Origin: a virus
Strand: one strand, 5' to 3'
Length of the DNA: 37,420 bases
Virus record (IMG/VR): IMGVR_UViG_3300025308_000011
Coordinates: 1-37,420 of that record
In this document: positions 28,329-37,106 of the stretch, in pieces
Numbering within the stretch: position 1 is the first letter of the stretch
Layout: every line of letters begins with the position of its first letter
Program-made: the position numbers and the translations under genes
Notes under the pieces: generated by a model
What the model was told of the DNA's origin: nothing
The model's input: only the letters and a program-made list of their open reading frames with translations
The model's database searches: none

Positions 28329-30821
28329 TTATTCCCGGTCGGTCAGGCGGCTGCGCGATTTGGCGGCCTGCTGTCGGTTGAGCTTTTCGATTTCGCGGGC
28401 GACCAGTTGTGCGAGTTGCTGCTCGTTCATGCCGGGCGATGGGTAGATGTTGAAGATCGGTTGGAACGGTGCTGCCGATGCCTGCGACATCATTGCCGAC
28501 GGCGAGATCGGCGGGCGGTTATCCCACTTGATGTCCTGCCCGGCGAAGGCGCTGCCGCCGATGGCTACACCTGCGCCGATGGCCGCGAGTTGCTTGGCGG
28601 TGGCGCGCACGGCATTCAGCGGGCCGTGCCGCGCAGCGTGCAGGCCGTCCGAAAGCCCCTGCATGGTGAAGCCGCCGAGTTCGGCGAACACGCGGGAAGG
28701 GGAGTGGATGCCGAGCTTTCCCTTGAACCATCCGACCATCGCCATGCCCGCGCCGGTGATCTTGTCTTTGACGTAGCCGAGGCCGCTCATGATGCCGTCA
28801 CCCAGCCCGATCATCAGGTTCTTCCCGGCTTCGATAAAGCGCGCAGGCAAGCCGCTGAACCACTGCCATAACTCGCCCAGCTTGAGTTTGATGAACTGCA
28901 CCAGGTCATAGATCGCCGTGCCGAGTGTGGTGCCTTCGCCCATGAAGTGGGCCAGCGCGGCGCTGATGCCTACATTGATTAATGTGCCGAGCGCGTAGCC
29001 TGCCGTGAAAGCGGCAGTGAGCTTTGCGAGCGGGTTGAGCCAGGACAATACCGCACCGGCAGCGGGGAACATGGCCATGCCGAGCTTCAGCGCCGCCAGC
29101 GGCCCCAGCACGGCGGCGGCAGCCAGCGTCAGTGCCCCGAGTCCGGTGACGATGACGGCGATGATCGCCGCGCCCTTGACCAGGTTGGCGGTGAGTGCGG
29201 GATGCTCTTTCACCCAGTCGCGCACGCCCACCAAGACATCCTTGATGCTGGTCAGGATGTCCACCAGCGCGGGCTTGAGCCCTTGCCCTAATTCGGCGCT
29301 GAGATTGAACACGCTGTTTGTTGCCATCTCGTATTGCGCGCTGAGCGCTTGCGCGCGCGTGATCGCTTCCCGGTCCATCGAGCCTTTGGCTTTTGCATCA
29401 TTGACCAATTCAAGCTGGCGGCGGTATTCGCCGATATTATTGGCCAGCTTGGTGGCCTCGTCTCCATATTCGATGCCGAAGATGCGGGTTGCGGCTTCAA
29501 GTTGTTTACTCTGCGGCAGCTTGTTGATCGCATCCATCACCATCTGGATGGTTCCGGTAGCATCCTTTGCCATCGCGGTTTGCAGCTTGCCGGCATCGAG
29601 CTTTAGCATCTTCAGGCCTTCCCTGTAGCGCCTGGCTGTGGCGAGGATCGGCGCATTGTTGAGCCGCATGATCATTGCGTTGCTGGCCGACGCAGAAGTC
29701 TCGGCGTTGCTGCCGAGACTCAGGAAGGTGCTACCCAGCGCTGCGGAATCCTTGAAGCTCATACGCACGGAGGATGTGACACCGGCGATGCGCTGCATCA
29801 CGTCGATGATGTCTCCGCCCTTGGATTGGGCGTTGTCGTCCAACCAGTTGATCGCATCGCCCAATCCCGCGATGTCCTTGATCGGGATCTTGTATAGACC
29901 CGCGAGCTTGCCCATCTGGTCGCTTAATTCCATGACCGGCATATCGAAAGCGATGGCGCTTTTCGCGGCGGTTTCGGCAAAGGTTAACAGGTTCTCCTTT
30001 CCCTGAATGCCCATGCGCGCGGCGGCTTCGACGATGTTGGCGAACTCGATGCCGGTGAGCGGCAGCCGCTCGCTCATCGCCTTGATCGCGTCGCCCATCT
30101 CGTAATAGGTCTGGGTGTAATTCCCATTGGCATCCTTGGCGCCCTCCACCTGGCGCGCCACGCCCAGCATCGCATCCTCGAAGCTGGCGTAGTCCTTCAC
30201 GGCCTTGACGATGGGCATACCCATCGCCACACCAGCCGCCGTGGTGGTTGCGCCGACCATCGCCATTTTGTTGCGCATGCCGATGGTCTTGTCGTAGTTG
30301 GCGCGGGCGGCGTGCAGGGTTTGCTGGCGGCGTTTGAGCACGTCCAGCGCGGCGCTTTGTTTGCCAATCTCGCCGGTGGCCGTCGCCATCTGCGCTTTCA
30401 GTTCGCGCTGCTTGTCGTTGAGCTTACTGGTCTCGATGCCGCTGCCTTTGAGCACGTCGCGCAGGCGTTGCTGCTTGACGATCAGGGCGTTGTGTTCTTC
30501 CTTGAGCTTGGCCGCCTGCTCTTTGGCATCTTTCATTGCACGCGCCATATCACGCGTCGGGACAGGCACCTTTTCGATTTCGAGCTTGATGCGCTTGACC
30601 TCTGCCTGCGCGGCCTTGAGCATGTTGGCTGTGACCGATGCGTCCTTTGAGACCTTCTGAAATGCGCTGATGTTTTCTTGTGCGCGATTCAGTTCCTTGA
30701 GCTGTTCCTTGGCCGCCTTGAGCGCCTTGGCAGTGTCGCTGCTGCCTGCCGTGATGGCTTTGAGCGGCCGCGTGACTTTATCGATCGCGGCCAGCAGCAC
30801 TTCGAGTTTCAGTTTGTCCAT
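28329..30821 (-). CDS. T: Tape measure protein gpT
   Basis: An 830-residue tape measure (P2: 815), which sets tail length. The first 190 residues are charged coiled coil. Residues 200-420 form the conserved tail-tape-measure core (YASFEDAMLGVARQVEGAKD, LTGIEFANIVEAAARMGIQG). A hydrophobic stretch follows (AAIIAVIVTGLGALTLAAAA), and the C-terminal region carries SPSRVFAELGGFTMQGLSDG. Equal length to P2 predicts a tail of about P2 length. It starts within a few bases of the E' stop. Confidence 0.95.
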   Translation of the reverse strand: MDKLKLEVLLAAIDKVTRPLKAITAGSSDTAKALKAAKEQLKELNRAQENISAFQKVSKDASVTANMLKAAQAEVKRIKLEIEKVPVPTRDMARAMKDAKEQAAKLKEEHNALIVKQQRLRDVLKGSGIETSKLNDKQRELKAQMATATGEIGKQSAALDVLKRRQQTLHAARANYDKTIGMRNKMAMVGATTTAAGVAMGMPIVKAVKDYASFEDAMLGVARQVEGAKDANGNYTQTYYEMGDAIKAMSERLPLTGIEFANIVEAAARMGIQGKENLLTFAETAAKSAIAFDMPVMELSDQMGKLAGLYKIPIKDIAGLGDAINWLDDNAQSKGGDIIDVMQRIAGVTSSVRMSFKDSAALGSTFLSLGSNAETSASASNAMIMRLNNAPILATARRYREGLKMLKLDAGKLQTAMAKDATGTIQMVMDAINKLPQSKQLEAATRIFGIEYGDEATKLANNIGEYRRQLELVNDAKAKGSMDREAITRAQALSAQYEMATNSVFNLSAELGQGLKPALVDILTSIKDVLVGVRDWVKEHPALTANLVKGAAIIAVIVTGLGALTLAAAAVLGPLAALKLGMAMFPAAGAVLSWLNPLAKLTAAFTAGYALGTLINVGISAALAHFMGEGTTLGTAIYDLVQFIKLKLGELWQWFSGLPARFIEAGKNLMIGLGDGIMSGLGYVKDKITGAGMAMVGWFKGKLGIHSPSRVFAELGGFTMQGLSDGLHAARHGPLNAVRATAKQLAAIGAGVAIGGSAFAGQDIKWDNRPPISPSAMMSQASAAPFQPIFNIYPSPGMNEQQLAQLVAREIEKLNRQQAAKSRSRLTDRE

Positions 30822-30822
30822 G

Positions 30823-31256
30823 CTATTCGTCCGCTCCGCTACGTTTGCGCGCTTGTTCGCGCCACTCCATCAGTTCCGGCACGGTCATGCCGTCCATGTC
30901 GCCCGGTGTCCAGTGGAAGATGGCGGCGACATCGGCCATCGCGTCTTCTACTCGGTTGGGGAGGCCGCTTACTTCGCGGCCTTCGGCAACAAAAAACCGG
31001 CCACCGTCGATCCTAGCTGCAGCAGGTCGGCCGGGTCGAGTGCGGCGACTTCCGCCTCGGTGAGCGTTGGGCTGGAGATACGCGGCAGGACGCGCTGCAA
31101 GGCCGTCACGTCCATCTGCAACAAGTCGGTGAGGTTGAGGCCGCGCAGTTCGCCAGAGGCTGGTTTGCGCAGTTCCACGGAGGTTATTTCACTCTCGCCG
31201 CGCTTGATCGGTTGGTCGAGGGTGACGGTGTTGGGGGTGATGTTTGTTTTTGTCAT
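30823..31256 (-). CDS. E': gpE+E' frameshift fusion (tail assembly chaperone)
   Basis: A -1 slip at the heptamer T-TTT-TTG (30996-30990) inside gpE carries ribosomes into a second frame that continues VAEGREVSGLPNRVEDAMAD and AIFHWTPGDMDGMTVPELM, ending ...RKRSGADE and TAG at 30823. The extension matches the P2 GpE' family. P2 uses the same T6G slip to make E+E', which guides gpT during tail assembly. An internal ATG at 30939 could also give E' alone (38 residues). Confidence 0.9.
30969..31256 (-). CDS. E: Tail protein gpE (tail assembly chaperone, short form)
   Basis: A 95-residue protein (P2 gpE: 91), with TLDQPIKRGESEITSVELRK and LTDLLQMDVTALQRVLPRIS typical of the family. The start MTKTNITPNTVTLDQ at 31256 follows GAGA; the 18 codons before it run into the intercistronic hairpin and are rejected. 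The product of normal translation stops at 30969, just past the slippery site. Confidence 0.92.
   Translation of the reverse strand: MTKTNITPNTVTLDQPIKRGESEITSVELRKPASGELRGLNLTDLLQMDVTALQRVLPRISSPTLTEAEVAALDPADLLQLGSTVAGFLLPKAAK
30990..30996 (-). promoter_or_regulatory. Programmed -1 frameshift site T6G
   Basis: On the minus strand TTTTTTG is positioned as T-TTT-TTG in the gpE frame (codons GGT TTT TTG), the same heptamer and phase as in P2 E/E'. The downstream -1 frame is open for about 56 codons and encodes a conserved protein, so the shift is almost certainly used. Confidence 0.92.
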
Positions 31257-31298
31257 GATGGTCTCTCTATAGATGGTTGTAAGTTTTCCTTCTCCCCA

Positions 31299-31324
31299 CC
31301 CCTCTCCCATAAATGGGAGAGGGG
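31299..31324. repeat. Perfect hairpin between FII and E
   Basis: Arms CCCCTCTCCCAT (31299-31310) and ATGGGAGAGGGG (31313-31324) pair perfectly over 12 bp with a 2-base loop. There is no T-tract. It lies between the abundant tube protein gene and the low-copy chaperone/tape-measure genes and probably stabilises the upstream mRNA or lowers downstream expression. Confidence 0.75.
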
Positions 31325-31354
31325 ACTGTGGTGCTGCTCTCGGGGGGGTATGAG

Positions 31355-31867
31355 TTACGCCAGGCCGATGGCCTTGCGCTGGTCGGCGAGGATGTCTTTG
31401 CCGTCGATGATCTCGATCATGTTCAGCAGGTCGATCTCGATCAGCACTTTATTGTCCACGGTGAGCTTGTAGTAGCTGAGGGTGGATTTGACGTTGAGCT
31501 TGCTCTTGTCGCCCGCCTTGGCGTCGCCCAGGTCGATTTCTTCATGCCTGCCGCGCACCACGACCTCGACCGCTTGCACTACCGAGGTGTCGTCGCGCTG
31601 GTAGGCTCCGGCGAAGCGCAGCATCACGCCGTCCACCTTGGTGATGCCGTATTGTTTGAACACCTGCTCCATGATGCCGCCGCAGGTGAATTCGATCCCG
31701 AGCTCTTCCTGCCCGAGGTCAATCTTCACCGGGCCGTTCATACCGCCGGCGCGGTAGGGTTCCATTTTGCGTTTGAGTTTGGGCAGCTTGATCTCTTCGG
31801 CGATGCCCATGTAGCTGGCGCCATCGTTGAAGAGGTTGAAATTTTTGAGAGTGCTTGGAAGAGACAT
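31355..31867 (-). CDS. FII: Major tail tube protein gpFII
   Basis: A 170-residue tube protein (P2: 172). The start MSLPSTLKNFNLFNDGASYM and the residues LPKLKRKMEPYRAGGMNGPV and EFTCGGIMEQVFKQYG are diagnostic. AGGA precedes the ATG. It is separated from gpFI by a strong hairpin, and another hairpin follows it. Confidence 0.95.
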   Translation of the reverse strand: MSLPSTLKNFNLFNDGASYMGIAEEIKLPKLKRKMEPYRAGGMNGPVKIDLGQEELGIEFTCGGIMEQVFKQYGITKVDGVMLRFAGAYQRDDTSVVQAVEVVVRGRHEEIDLGDAKAGDKSKLNVKSTLSYYKLTVDNKVLIEIDLLNMIEIIDGKDILADQRKAIGLA

Positions 31868-31899
31868 GATTTTTTCCTTTTGTCAGGTAGCAAAATACA

Positions 31900-31927
31900 G
31901 CAGGGGCGATTCGTGAATCGCCCCTGC
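31900..31927. terminator. Perfect hairpin between FI and FII
   Basis: Arms GCAGGGGCGATTC (31900-31912) and GAATCGCCCCTGC (31915-31927), a perfect 13-bp stem with a 2-base loop. On the minus strand TGTATTTTG follows, a weak T-tract. It could partly terminate or protect the sheath transcript before the tube gene. Confidence 0.6.
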
Positions 31928-31929
31928 GG

Positions 31930-33102
31930 TTATGCGCCGATGGCGGCGGCGAAATCGACCAGGTAACGGTCGGTGATGCGCTGGCGGAACATCAGGTTTT
32001 CCAGCGGCGGCACCGGCGTGTAGTCGTAGTCGATGTAGAGCTTGCCATCCTTAAGCGTGACGGAGCTGTTCGCGTCCGGGTCGTACCAGGCGCTGCCGTC
32101 GATGATGTAGCCACCAGACTTCAGCTCGCGGAACTTGGCGTTTAGACCCTCGATCATGTCGCGCGCCAGCGATGGGTTGAGCGGCAGGTCGGTTGCCCAG
32201 AAGTGCGCCTCGGCCATGGTGTCGGCCAGCACTTGCGCGGTGCGGGTGTAGTTCTCAAACGCGAACAGAGGATCAGCGGAACAGGTGCGCGAACCCCAGA
32301 AGCGGAAGCCTTCGTGACGGATCAGCGTGGTGACTTCGTTGCTGTTCAGGTAACCGGCATCGGTGGCGGGATCCTGCAAGTCCCAGAAAATATCCTTGTT
32401 GATGCCGATGACGCCATTGACGCCGATGTTGGAAAGCGTCTTGTGCCAGCCGATCTCTTCGTCCAGCTTGGCGCGCAGTCCGACTGCACGGGCGGTGGCG
32501 TAAGCGGTGGCCGATTCGTTCGCGACGATGTCCCAGCTGAGGAAATCCGGCCAGATGACCATGATCTCGCGCTGGCTGAAATTGTCGCGGTAGATTGTGG
32601 CGTCTTCTTTGGTGGCAGCACCCCAGGCGGAGACGTAGGCGAAGGCGCGCAGCTTCTGCGCGATACCGGCCAGCTCGGTGGCGACCGGTAGGGTGTCGAG
32701 GCCGGGGCAGGCCAAGATGCGCGGCTTAACACCGAGCTTGGCCTGCGCGGCCAGCAGCGCCTTCATGCCGGTGTATTGTCCGCCTGCGGTGACGGTACCG
32801 ATCACTGAACTATTTGTTTCGGCTTCATCGATGCCTGCCAGAACACGCACCACGACGACCAGTGCGTTGGTCTGATCGGCGATGGCATCCAGCGTCTTGG
32901 CCAGCGTGCCGAGCACGCCTGCCTTGGCGATGCCTGCCAGAACTGAGGTGAGCAGCACCGGTGTATCGAGCGGGAAATAGGCTGCGTCGGCATCGGCTGC
33001 GTGAGCAACGATGCCGATGACGCCGGTGGAAATGGTGCGAATGGGACGAACGCCGCCCGAGATCTCAATGACTCGAACACCGTGGTGGTAGTCGGCTGGC
33101 AT
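31930..33102 (-). CDS. FI: Contractile tail sheath protein gpFI
   Basis: A 390-residue sheath protein (P2: 396). Recognisable features are [63 protein letters not shown] and the C-terminal [21 protein letters not shown] strong AGGAG site precedes the ATG, with a roughly 30-base leader from the predicted late promoter. Confidence 0.96.
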   Translation of the reverse strand: MPADYHHGVRVIEISGGVRPIRTISTGVIGIVAHAADADAAYFPLDTPVLLTSVLAGIAKAGVLGTLAKTLDAIADQTNALVVVVRVLAGIDEAETNSSVIGTVTAGGQYTGMKALLAAQAKLGVKPRILACPGLDTLPVATELAGIAQKLRAFAYVSAWGAATKEDATIYRDNFSQREIMVIWPDFLSWDIVANESATAYATARAVGLRAKLDEEIGWHKTLSNIGVNGVIGINKDIFWDLQDPATDAGYLNSNEVTTLIRHEGFRFWGSRTCSADPLFAFENYTRTAQVLADTMAEAHFWATDLPLNPSLARDMIEGLNAKFRELKSGGYIIDGSAWYDPDANSSVTLKDGKLYIDYDYTPVPPLENLMFRQRITDRYLVDFAAAIGA

Positions 33103-33139
33103 GTGCTTCTCCTAGTTGATGGTTGCGACAGCTCCTAGA

Positions 33140-33197
33140 ATGCCTTGCGCCGCTTTTTATCGCTGGCGGCGCGTGTTGTGTTCGCAGATTCCACAAC
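33140..33197 (-). promoter_or_regulatory. Predicted Ogr-dependent late promoter of the FI operon
   Basis: Dyad GTTGTG-N11-CACAAC (33175-33197), then 22 bases, then CGGCGCAAGGCAT (33152-33140), with the -10-like CATTCT (33142-33137). Dyad spacing and the 13-mer are identical to the V promoter. It occupies the position of the P2 F promoter. The stop of the papain-like gene lies just upstream. Confidence 0.78.
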
Positions 33198-33212
33198 CTG
33201 CGCGGGTGGTAG

Positions 33213-33641
33213 TTATTTGACTAGCACCCGCTCCAAATCGGCCGGTGACGGCACCTCTTCGAACCGCACGCTCCAGCCGCAGGCGTTGAGGTCTGTGTAC
33301 ACCAGCTCTGAGCAGATCACGCCGCCGAGGTTACGGGTGCTGCGCCCGAACAGGTGGTAGACCGGGCGCAGCGCGAAGAGGATGTAGTCCTTCCAGCCGT
33401 AGGTGCTTTCATCGGTGTCGAGTTTGTGATCGAGGTATTCCGCCGTCACGTCCACCGGGCATTCTGCCAGACGCACATGCTCGGGCGGATACAGCCCATC
33501 CCACAAACGCCGGCGGCGGATCAGGTTCATGTCCCAGAAGCGCCGACCGTCGGTGAAGCCGACGTGATAGCAAGCCGAGCCGGTGAATAGTTTGGTCAGC
33601 GTGGCGGAGGGTTGCTTGCCGTAGATGAAAACGATTTTCAC
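33213..33641 (-). CDS. Papain-like (permuted NlpC/P60, YiiX-type) protein in the tail-fibre region
   Basis: A 142-residue protein starting with GTG (GTGA overlap with the upstream gene). A histidine in GSACYHVGFTDG (residue about 26) and a cysteine in GGVICSELVYTD fit the permuted papain/NlpC order His...Cys-x-Glu-Leu-Val, seen in lipid or peptide hydrolases of the YiiX/YebB group. It lies between the fibre chaperone and the sheath, where P2 carries the variable Z/fun genes. It may be a moron or a virion-associated enzyme; I cannot decide. Confidence 0.7.
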   Translation of the reverse strand: MKIVFIYGKQPSATLTKLFTGSACYHVGFTDGRRFWDMNLIRRRRLWDGLYPPEHVRLAECPVDVTAEYLDHKLDTDESTYGWKDYILFALRPVYHLFGRSTRNLGGVICSELVYTDLNACGWSVRFEEVPSPADLERVLVK

Positions 33642-34171
33642 CAGACCACCGCCTCGACCGCTGCCGCGTCCACCGCAGCTTGCACTTGTGCTTTGAGCGC
33701 AGCGGCTTTTTCCAGCGCGGTGAGTTTCACCCGCGCGCCATCTGCCGCCACCTGCTTGAGTTGCGCGGCAGTATGCAGCCGGAATTCCTTGACGCCCGCC
33801 GCGTCGGCGCAGCGGTATGGCATGTCGATGCCCAGCCCGACCGCACCGATCAGGTTGAGCTGATCTTCCAAAGCGCTGTCGTAGGTGTGCGGTGCGCCGA
33901 GTGCTGAGCTGGTGAAGCCGCCGACAATCGAGGATGCGCAGGCGGCGTTGATCTCGGTAGATTTGGAGGCCTTGACTGAATCAAGCGAGGGCGGTGGCAT
34001 GTCAACGGCGACCGGAAAACCGTTCACGTCCGCCTCGATGCGCTTGCCTTGAGACTGAGCTTCCAATAAAGCGGAATGCTCGGCAGCCGTGATTTCGACT
34101 ACATCCGATGGAATGTTTTCACCGTGGATTGCGGTATCGTAAAACCCGCCAGTTGATTTTGAGTAGCGCAT
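33638..34171 (-). CDS. G: Tail fibre assembly protein, DUF4376-like C-terminus
   Basis: A 177-residue protein. The N-terminus (MRYSKSTGGFYDTAIHGENI, then VVEITAAEHSALLEAQSQGK) is that of tail-fibre chaperones. The C-terminal half (YDSALEDQLNLIGAVGLGID, CADAAGVKEFRLHTAAQLK) matches the DUF4376 type often attached to them. It follows the fibre gene H and should help fold or trimerise it. The symbol G is by position relative to P2, not by strong sequence identity. Confidence 0.8.
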   Translation of the reverse strand: MRYSKSTGGFYDTAIHGENIPSDVVEITAAEHSALLEAQSQGKRIEADVNGFPVAVDMPPPSLDSVKASKSTEINAACASSIVGGFTSSALGAPHTYDSALEDQLNLIGAVGLGIDMPYRCADAAGVKEFRLHTAAQLKQVAADGARVKLTALEKAAALKAQVQAAVDAAAVEAVVW

Positions 34172-34180
34172 GATTTCTCC

Positions 34181-35278
34181 TTAATATCCGATTGCGATCC
34201 ATCCAAAAGCGTCAGCAGCATACCCTCCAGCGGCAATTCGAATTCCCAGCTGAAAAGAGGTCAGCGATACGCCTCCGGTGCTGAGAGTCCGATCGTTGGC
34301 TGCATTTGATGCGGGAGTAGCTGCGATAGCAAATACTCCAGTGGTAAAGGCTATTGGGAATGTAATAGTATTAGGCGTAGAACCATTGCCACTACCGCTC
34401 CCCCATTGAATAATCAGGCCACTTGGGAGTTTCTGATACCCTGAAGCTGCAAGGGATGCACCGAAAATACCAGCGGTTCCACCTAACTGTAGAGGAAGAA
34501 CCCCCGAGATAACTGTCCACACCCCTGCGGAGGACGCGACGTATGTAGAAAAGCCAACTCCTGTAATTAAATTCTCTGTATAGCTTGCGCTACCGACATA
34601 AATAATATCTGCCCCCTGACGAGCTATAGTCATCACCCCGCCTCCTTGTGAGGCGACATGTATCATCGTCCCCAACGGAACAGACGACACAAGAGGGAGG
34701 ATTGTTATATAACCCGCCCCGCCTCCAAGCAGAACGGCTTTACCCGCCACGGTATTGGGAAGAGTTGTAGCCCCTACAACAGGATGTATCCCTGCGCAAT
34801 TTCCAAGTGCTCGCTGAACAAATGCGGTCGTCGCCAGCGAGGCATCGTTGTCGAACTGGTTAGGAGTCGGAGCGATCGGTGTACCGGTCAGCACGGGCGA
34901 GTCGAGAGGGGCTTTCAGCGCCAGCAGGCCGGTCAGTGTGGCGGCGAAGTTCGCATCATTGCCCAGCGCAGCGGCCAGTTCGTTCAGTGTGTCCAGCGTC
35001 GCAGGGCTAGCGGCTACCAGTGCGGCCACGGCGGCGGCAACCTTGGCATCACCCTCGGCGCTGGTCAGATACACCGGATGCGGATCCGCTGCGGCCTCGT
35101 GCGCGGTCAGCCCGCCTTGGGCGGATTCGACTTGTTCCTTCAGATACGCGGTGCGCTTGGCGAGCTGCTTGGCTTGCAGGTTGTCGATGCCATCGGCGCC
35201 ACCCATCACCGGGTCGTTGGTTTCGAGCTGGTAAATTCCAGCTACCCATTCTGCTGGTGCTTCTACGAGATTTGTCAT
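34181..35278 (-). CDS. H: Tail fibre protein (receptor binding)
   Basis: A 365-residue fibre, much shorter than P2 gpH (669). Residues 1-60 form the baseplate-attachment head (AGIYQLETNDPVMGGADGID, KQLAKRTAYLKEQV). Residues 60-155 are alanine-rich shaft repeats. The C-terminus (GYQKLPSGLIIQWGSGSG, then GYAADAFGWIAIGY) is a gp53-like tip domain that contacts the host surface. The DNA for the tip (34181-about 34850) is visibly more AT-rich than that for the shaft, a sign of domain exchange. GAGGA precedes the start. Confidence 0.9.
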   Translation of the reverse strand: MTNLVEAPAEWVAGIYQLETNDPVMGGADGIDNLQAKQLAKRTAYLKEQVESAQGGLTAHEAAADPHPVYLTSAEGDAKVAAAVAALVAASPATLDTLNELAAALGNDANFAATLTGLLALKAPLDSPVLTGTPIAPTPNQFDNDASLATTAFVQRALGNCAGIHPVVGATTLPNTVAGKAVLLGGGAGYITILPLVSSVPLGTMIHVASQGGGVMTIARQGADIIYVGSASYTENLITGVGFSTYVASSAGVWTVISGVLPLQLGGTAGIFGASLAASGYQKLPSGLIIQWGSGSGNGSTPNTITFPIAFTTGVFAIAATPASNAANDRTLSTGGVSLTSFQLGIRIAAGGYAADAFGWIAIGY

Positions 35279-35289
35279 GGCGTCCTCTG

Positions 35290-35850
35290 CTAGTTGATGA
35301 TGCCGCGCGTGTACTGTCCATCACGGCTGGCGTAGCCGTTGTGGCGCAGCGCGGCGCGGGTGTAATCGAGCGCTACCAGGTGGCAGCAGTTGCGCTTCAC
35401 CGAATCCAGCATCGTGGTGATGGATGCGGCCTGGTCGAGCGTGATCGGGCGCTGCAGGATGACGCGGTAGGTCGCCCATTGCGTCGGGCCGCCACGGCGG
35501 CGATAGCCGTTGCGCGTGGCAGTCCCGTCGTGGCGGACGCAGTCGGCGCGCTCGACCAGGATGGCATCCGGATGGCCGCGCACTTCCAGCGCGAGCTGGA
35601 TTGCTGATGGCGTGCCCTTGTGGCGGTGGATGTCGGCGGAAGCGGCGATGGCTGCGCGTTGCTGTTCTACCGACCATTGCGGATCCCAGTCTTCGATCGA
35701 GGATGCCCATGCCAGCATCGGCAACATGCTCACCGGGCAGGTTGATGCGTTCCACAGTGTCGGGATGCTGCGCGCGGGCGAGTGGCGCAACTGCGTTTTC
35801 TCGATGGCGCGTTCCAGCGGGGTGACGTTCGGCGGCAACAGGCTGGTCAT
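35290..35850 (-). CDS. I: Baseplate protein gpI
   Basis: A 186-residue gpI homologue (P2: 176), part of the baseplate wedge and fibre connection. LLPPNVTPLERAIEKTQLRH, LPMLAWASSIEDWDPQWSVE and HRHKGTPSAIQLALEVRG are characteristic. The start at 35850 overlaps the gpJ stop (ATGA); the 13 codons upstream are shadow. Confidence 0.93.
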   Translation of the reverse strand: MTSLLPPNVTPLERAIEKTQLRHSPARSIPTLWNASTCPVSMLPMLAWASSIEDWDPQWSVEQQRAAIAASADIHRHKGTPSAIQLALEVRGHPDAILVERADCVRHDGTATRNGYRRRGGPTQWATYRVILQRPITLDQAASITTMLDSVKRNCCHLVALDYTRAALRHNGYASRDGQYTRGIIN

Positions 35851-36755
35851 GGCACGACTCCCGCGATGTTCACGGTGATGCCGGTGCACCAGGCGGCCTG
35901 GTGGCTTGTAACTGGAATATCGGCCAGCAGGTTGAGTTCGACGCGCTGCACGCCTGCCCTGAATGCGGCTGCATTTACAGCCGAGACGGCGATGTCTTCA
36001 TCCAGTTTGTGATGATCGGCGGCGTATTTCTCCAGCGCGGCCTGCGCTTCGCTCACGGCCATTGAACTGACCGATCCGGCATACACGTACAGGTTTGCGA
36101 CGATGCTGTAGGTGATGATCTCGGCTGCCTGTACCAGCACTTCTTCGCTGAGCGGACGGATGTTCTGGGTATTCAGTCTGGCGATGACCAGGTCAAGCAC
36201 GTCTTGCGATGGCGTGCCATCGCTTTCGCTCGACAGCACCGTGACCAGTGTGGTACCAGGTATCGGGCTGGTTGCCTTGGCGCCCTTGACCAGACCGCTG
36301 GCCGAGCGTGCATGGAATTCATATCCCTCCGTCGGCCCGGCGGTAGACCAGCTCTCCGGCTTCAATTCGAGGCGCACGCGGTAGGCTTCGTCGTCTTCAT
36401 AAACCGCTTGCACCGGCGGATTGGCGACAGGGTCGGCGGGAATGACGATCAGCCGCGCGATCTGATAATAGGTGATGCCGATATGGTCGAGGTCGGCACC
36501 TTTAGCATAGGCCAGCAGCAGGGCGCGGGCTTCGTCGTTGTAGCGGGCGCGCAGCACCAGCTCGCGGTAGGCCGCGTTCTGCACCAGCTTGAGCAACGGT
36601 TCGGATTCCAGCTCCAGCGCGGCGGCGATCGCGGCTTGTTGCTCGACCGGGTAGAGCGCTATCAGGTACGCCTTGTGCCCGGACAGTATCGTCTCGAAAT
36701 CCAGCGTCTCAATGATGTCCGGCGGCGTGAGTTGGGTAAGGTCGATGGCCGTCAT
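35847..36755 (-). CDS. J: Baseplate wedge protein gpJ
   Basis: A 302-residue gpJ homologue, the same length as P2 gpJ. Typical residues are IDLTQLTPPDIIETLDFETI, RARYNDEARALLLAYAKGAD and LDHIGITYYQIARLIV. It starts directly after the gpW stop. The ribosome site is weak, so coupling to gpW is likely. Confidence 0.95.
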   Translation of the reverse strand: MTAIDLTQLTPPDIIETLDFETILSGHKAYLIALYPVEQQAAIAAALELESEPLLKLVQNAAYRELVLRARYNDEARALLLAYAKGADLDHIGITYYQIARLIVIPADPVANPPVQAVYEDDEAYRVRLELKPESWSTAGPTEGYEFHARSASGLVKGAKATSPIPGTTLVTVLSSESDGTPSQDVLDLVIARLNTQNIRPLSEEVLVQAAEIITYSIVANLYVYAGSVSSMAVSEAQAALEKYAADHHKLDEDIAVSAVNAAAFRAGVQRVELNLLADIPVTSHQAAWCTGITVNIAGVVP

Positions 36756-37106
36756 TTAAGCCACCGGTATTTTGAAATTAAACGGCCTGCCGGAGCGCGG
36801 CCCATCGCGGCGCACGCCTTCCATGTCGAGGATGCCTTTGCCGTCCATGTCGATGGAGAACTGCGTCCTGGTGATCAGCACGCGCGGTTCCCAGCGGATA
36901 ACGGCCATCACGGTCGCGGCCATCAGGCGCAGTTGCGTGGCCGGGTTGCCGGGCTGGTCGATTAGTTCCGGCACGATGGAGCCGTAGTCCCGACGCATGC
37001 AGCGCGTGCCGAGGCGCGTGGTGAGGATGTCGCGGATGGATTGGCGGATGTGCTCGGTTTCACCCATGGACTTGCCGGTGGCTGCGTTCATGCCGATGAC
37101 GTTCAT
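36756..37106 (-). CDS. W: Baseplate wedge protein gpW (lysozyme-like, gp25 type)
   Basis: A 116-residue gpW homologue (P2: 115; T4 gp25-like). MNVIGMNAATGKSMGETEHI, SIRDILTTRLGTRCMRRDYG and PELIDQPGNP are diagnostic. The start at 37106 overlaps the gpV stop (ATGA); longer upstream frames are shadows in V. Confidence 0.95.
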   Translation of the reverse strand: MNVIGMNAATGKSMGETEHIRQSIRDILTTRLGTRCMRRDYGSIVPELIDQPGNPATQLRLMAATVMAVIRWEPRVLITRTQFSIDMDGKGILDMEGVRRDGPRSGRPFNFKIPVA

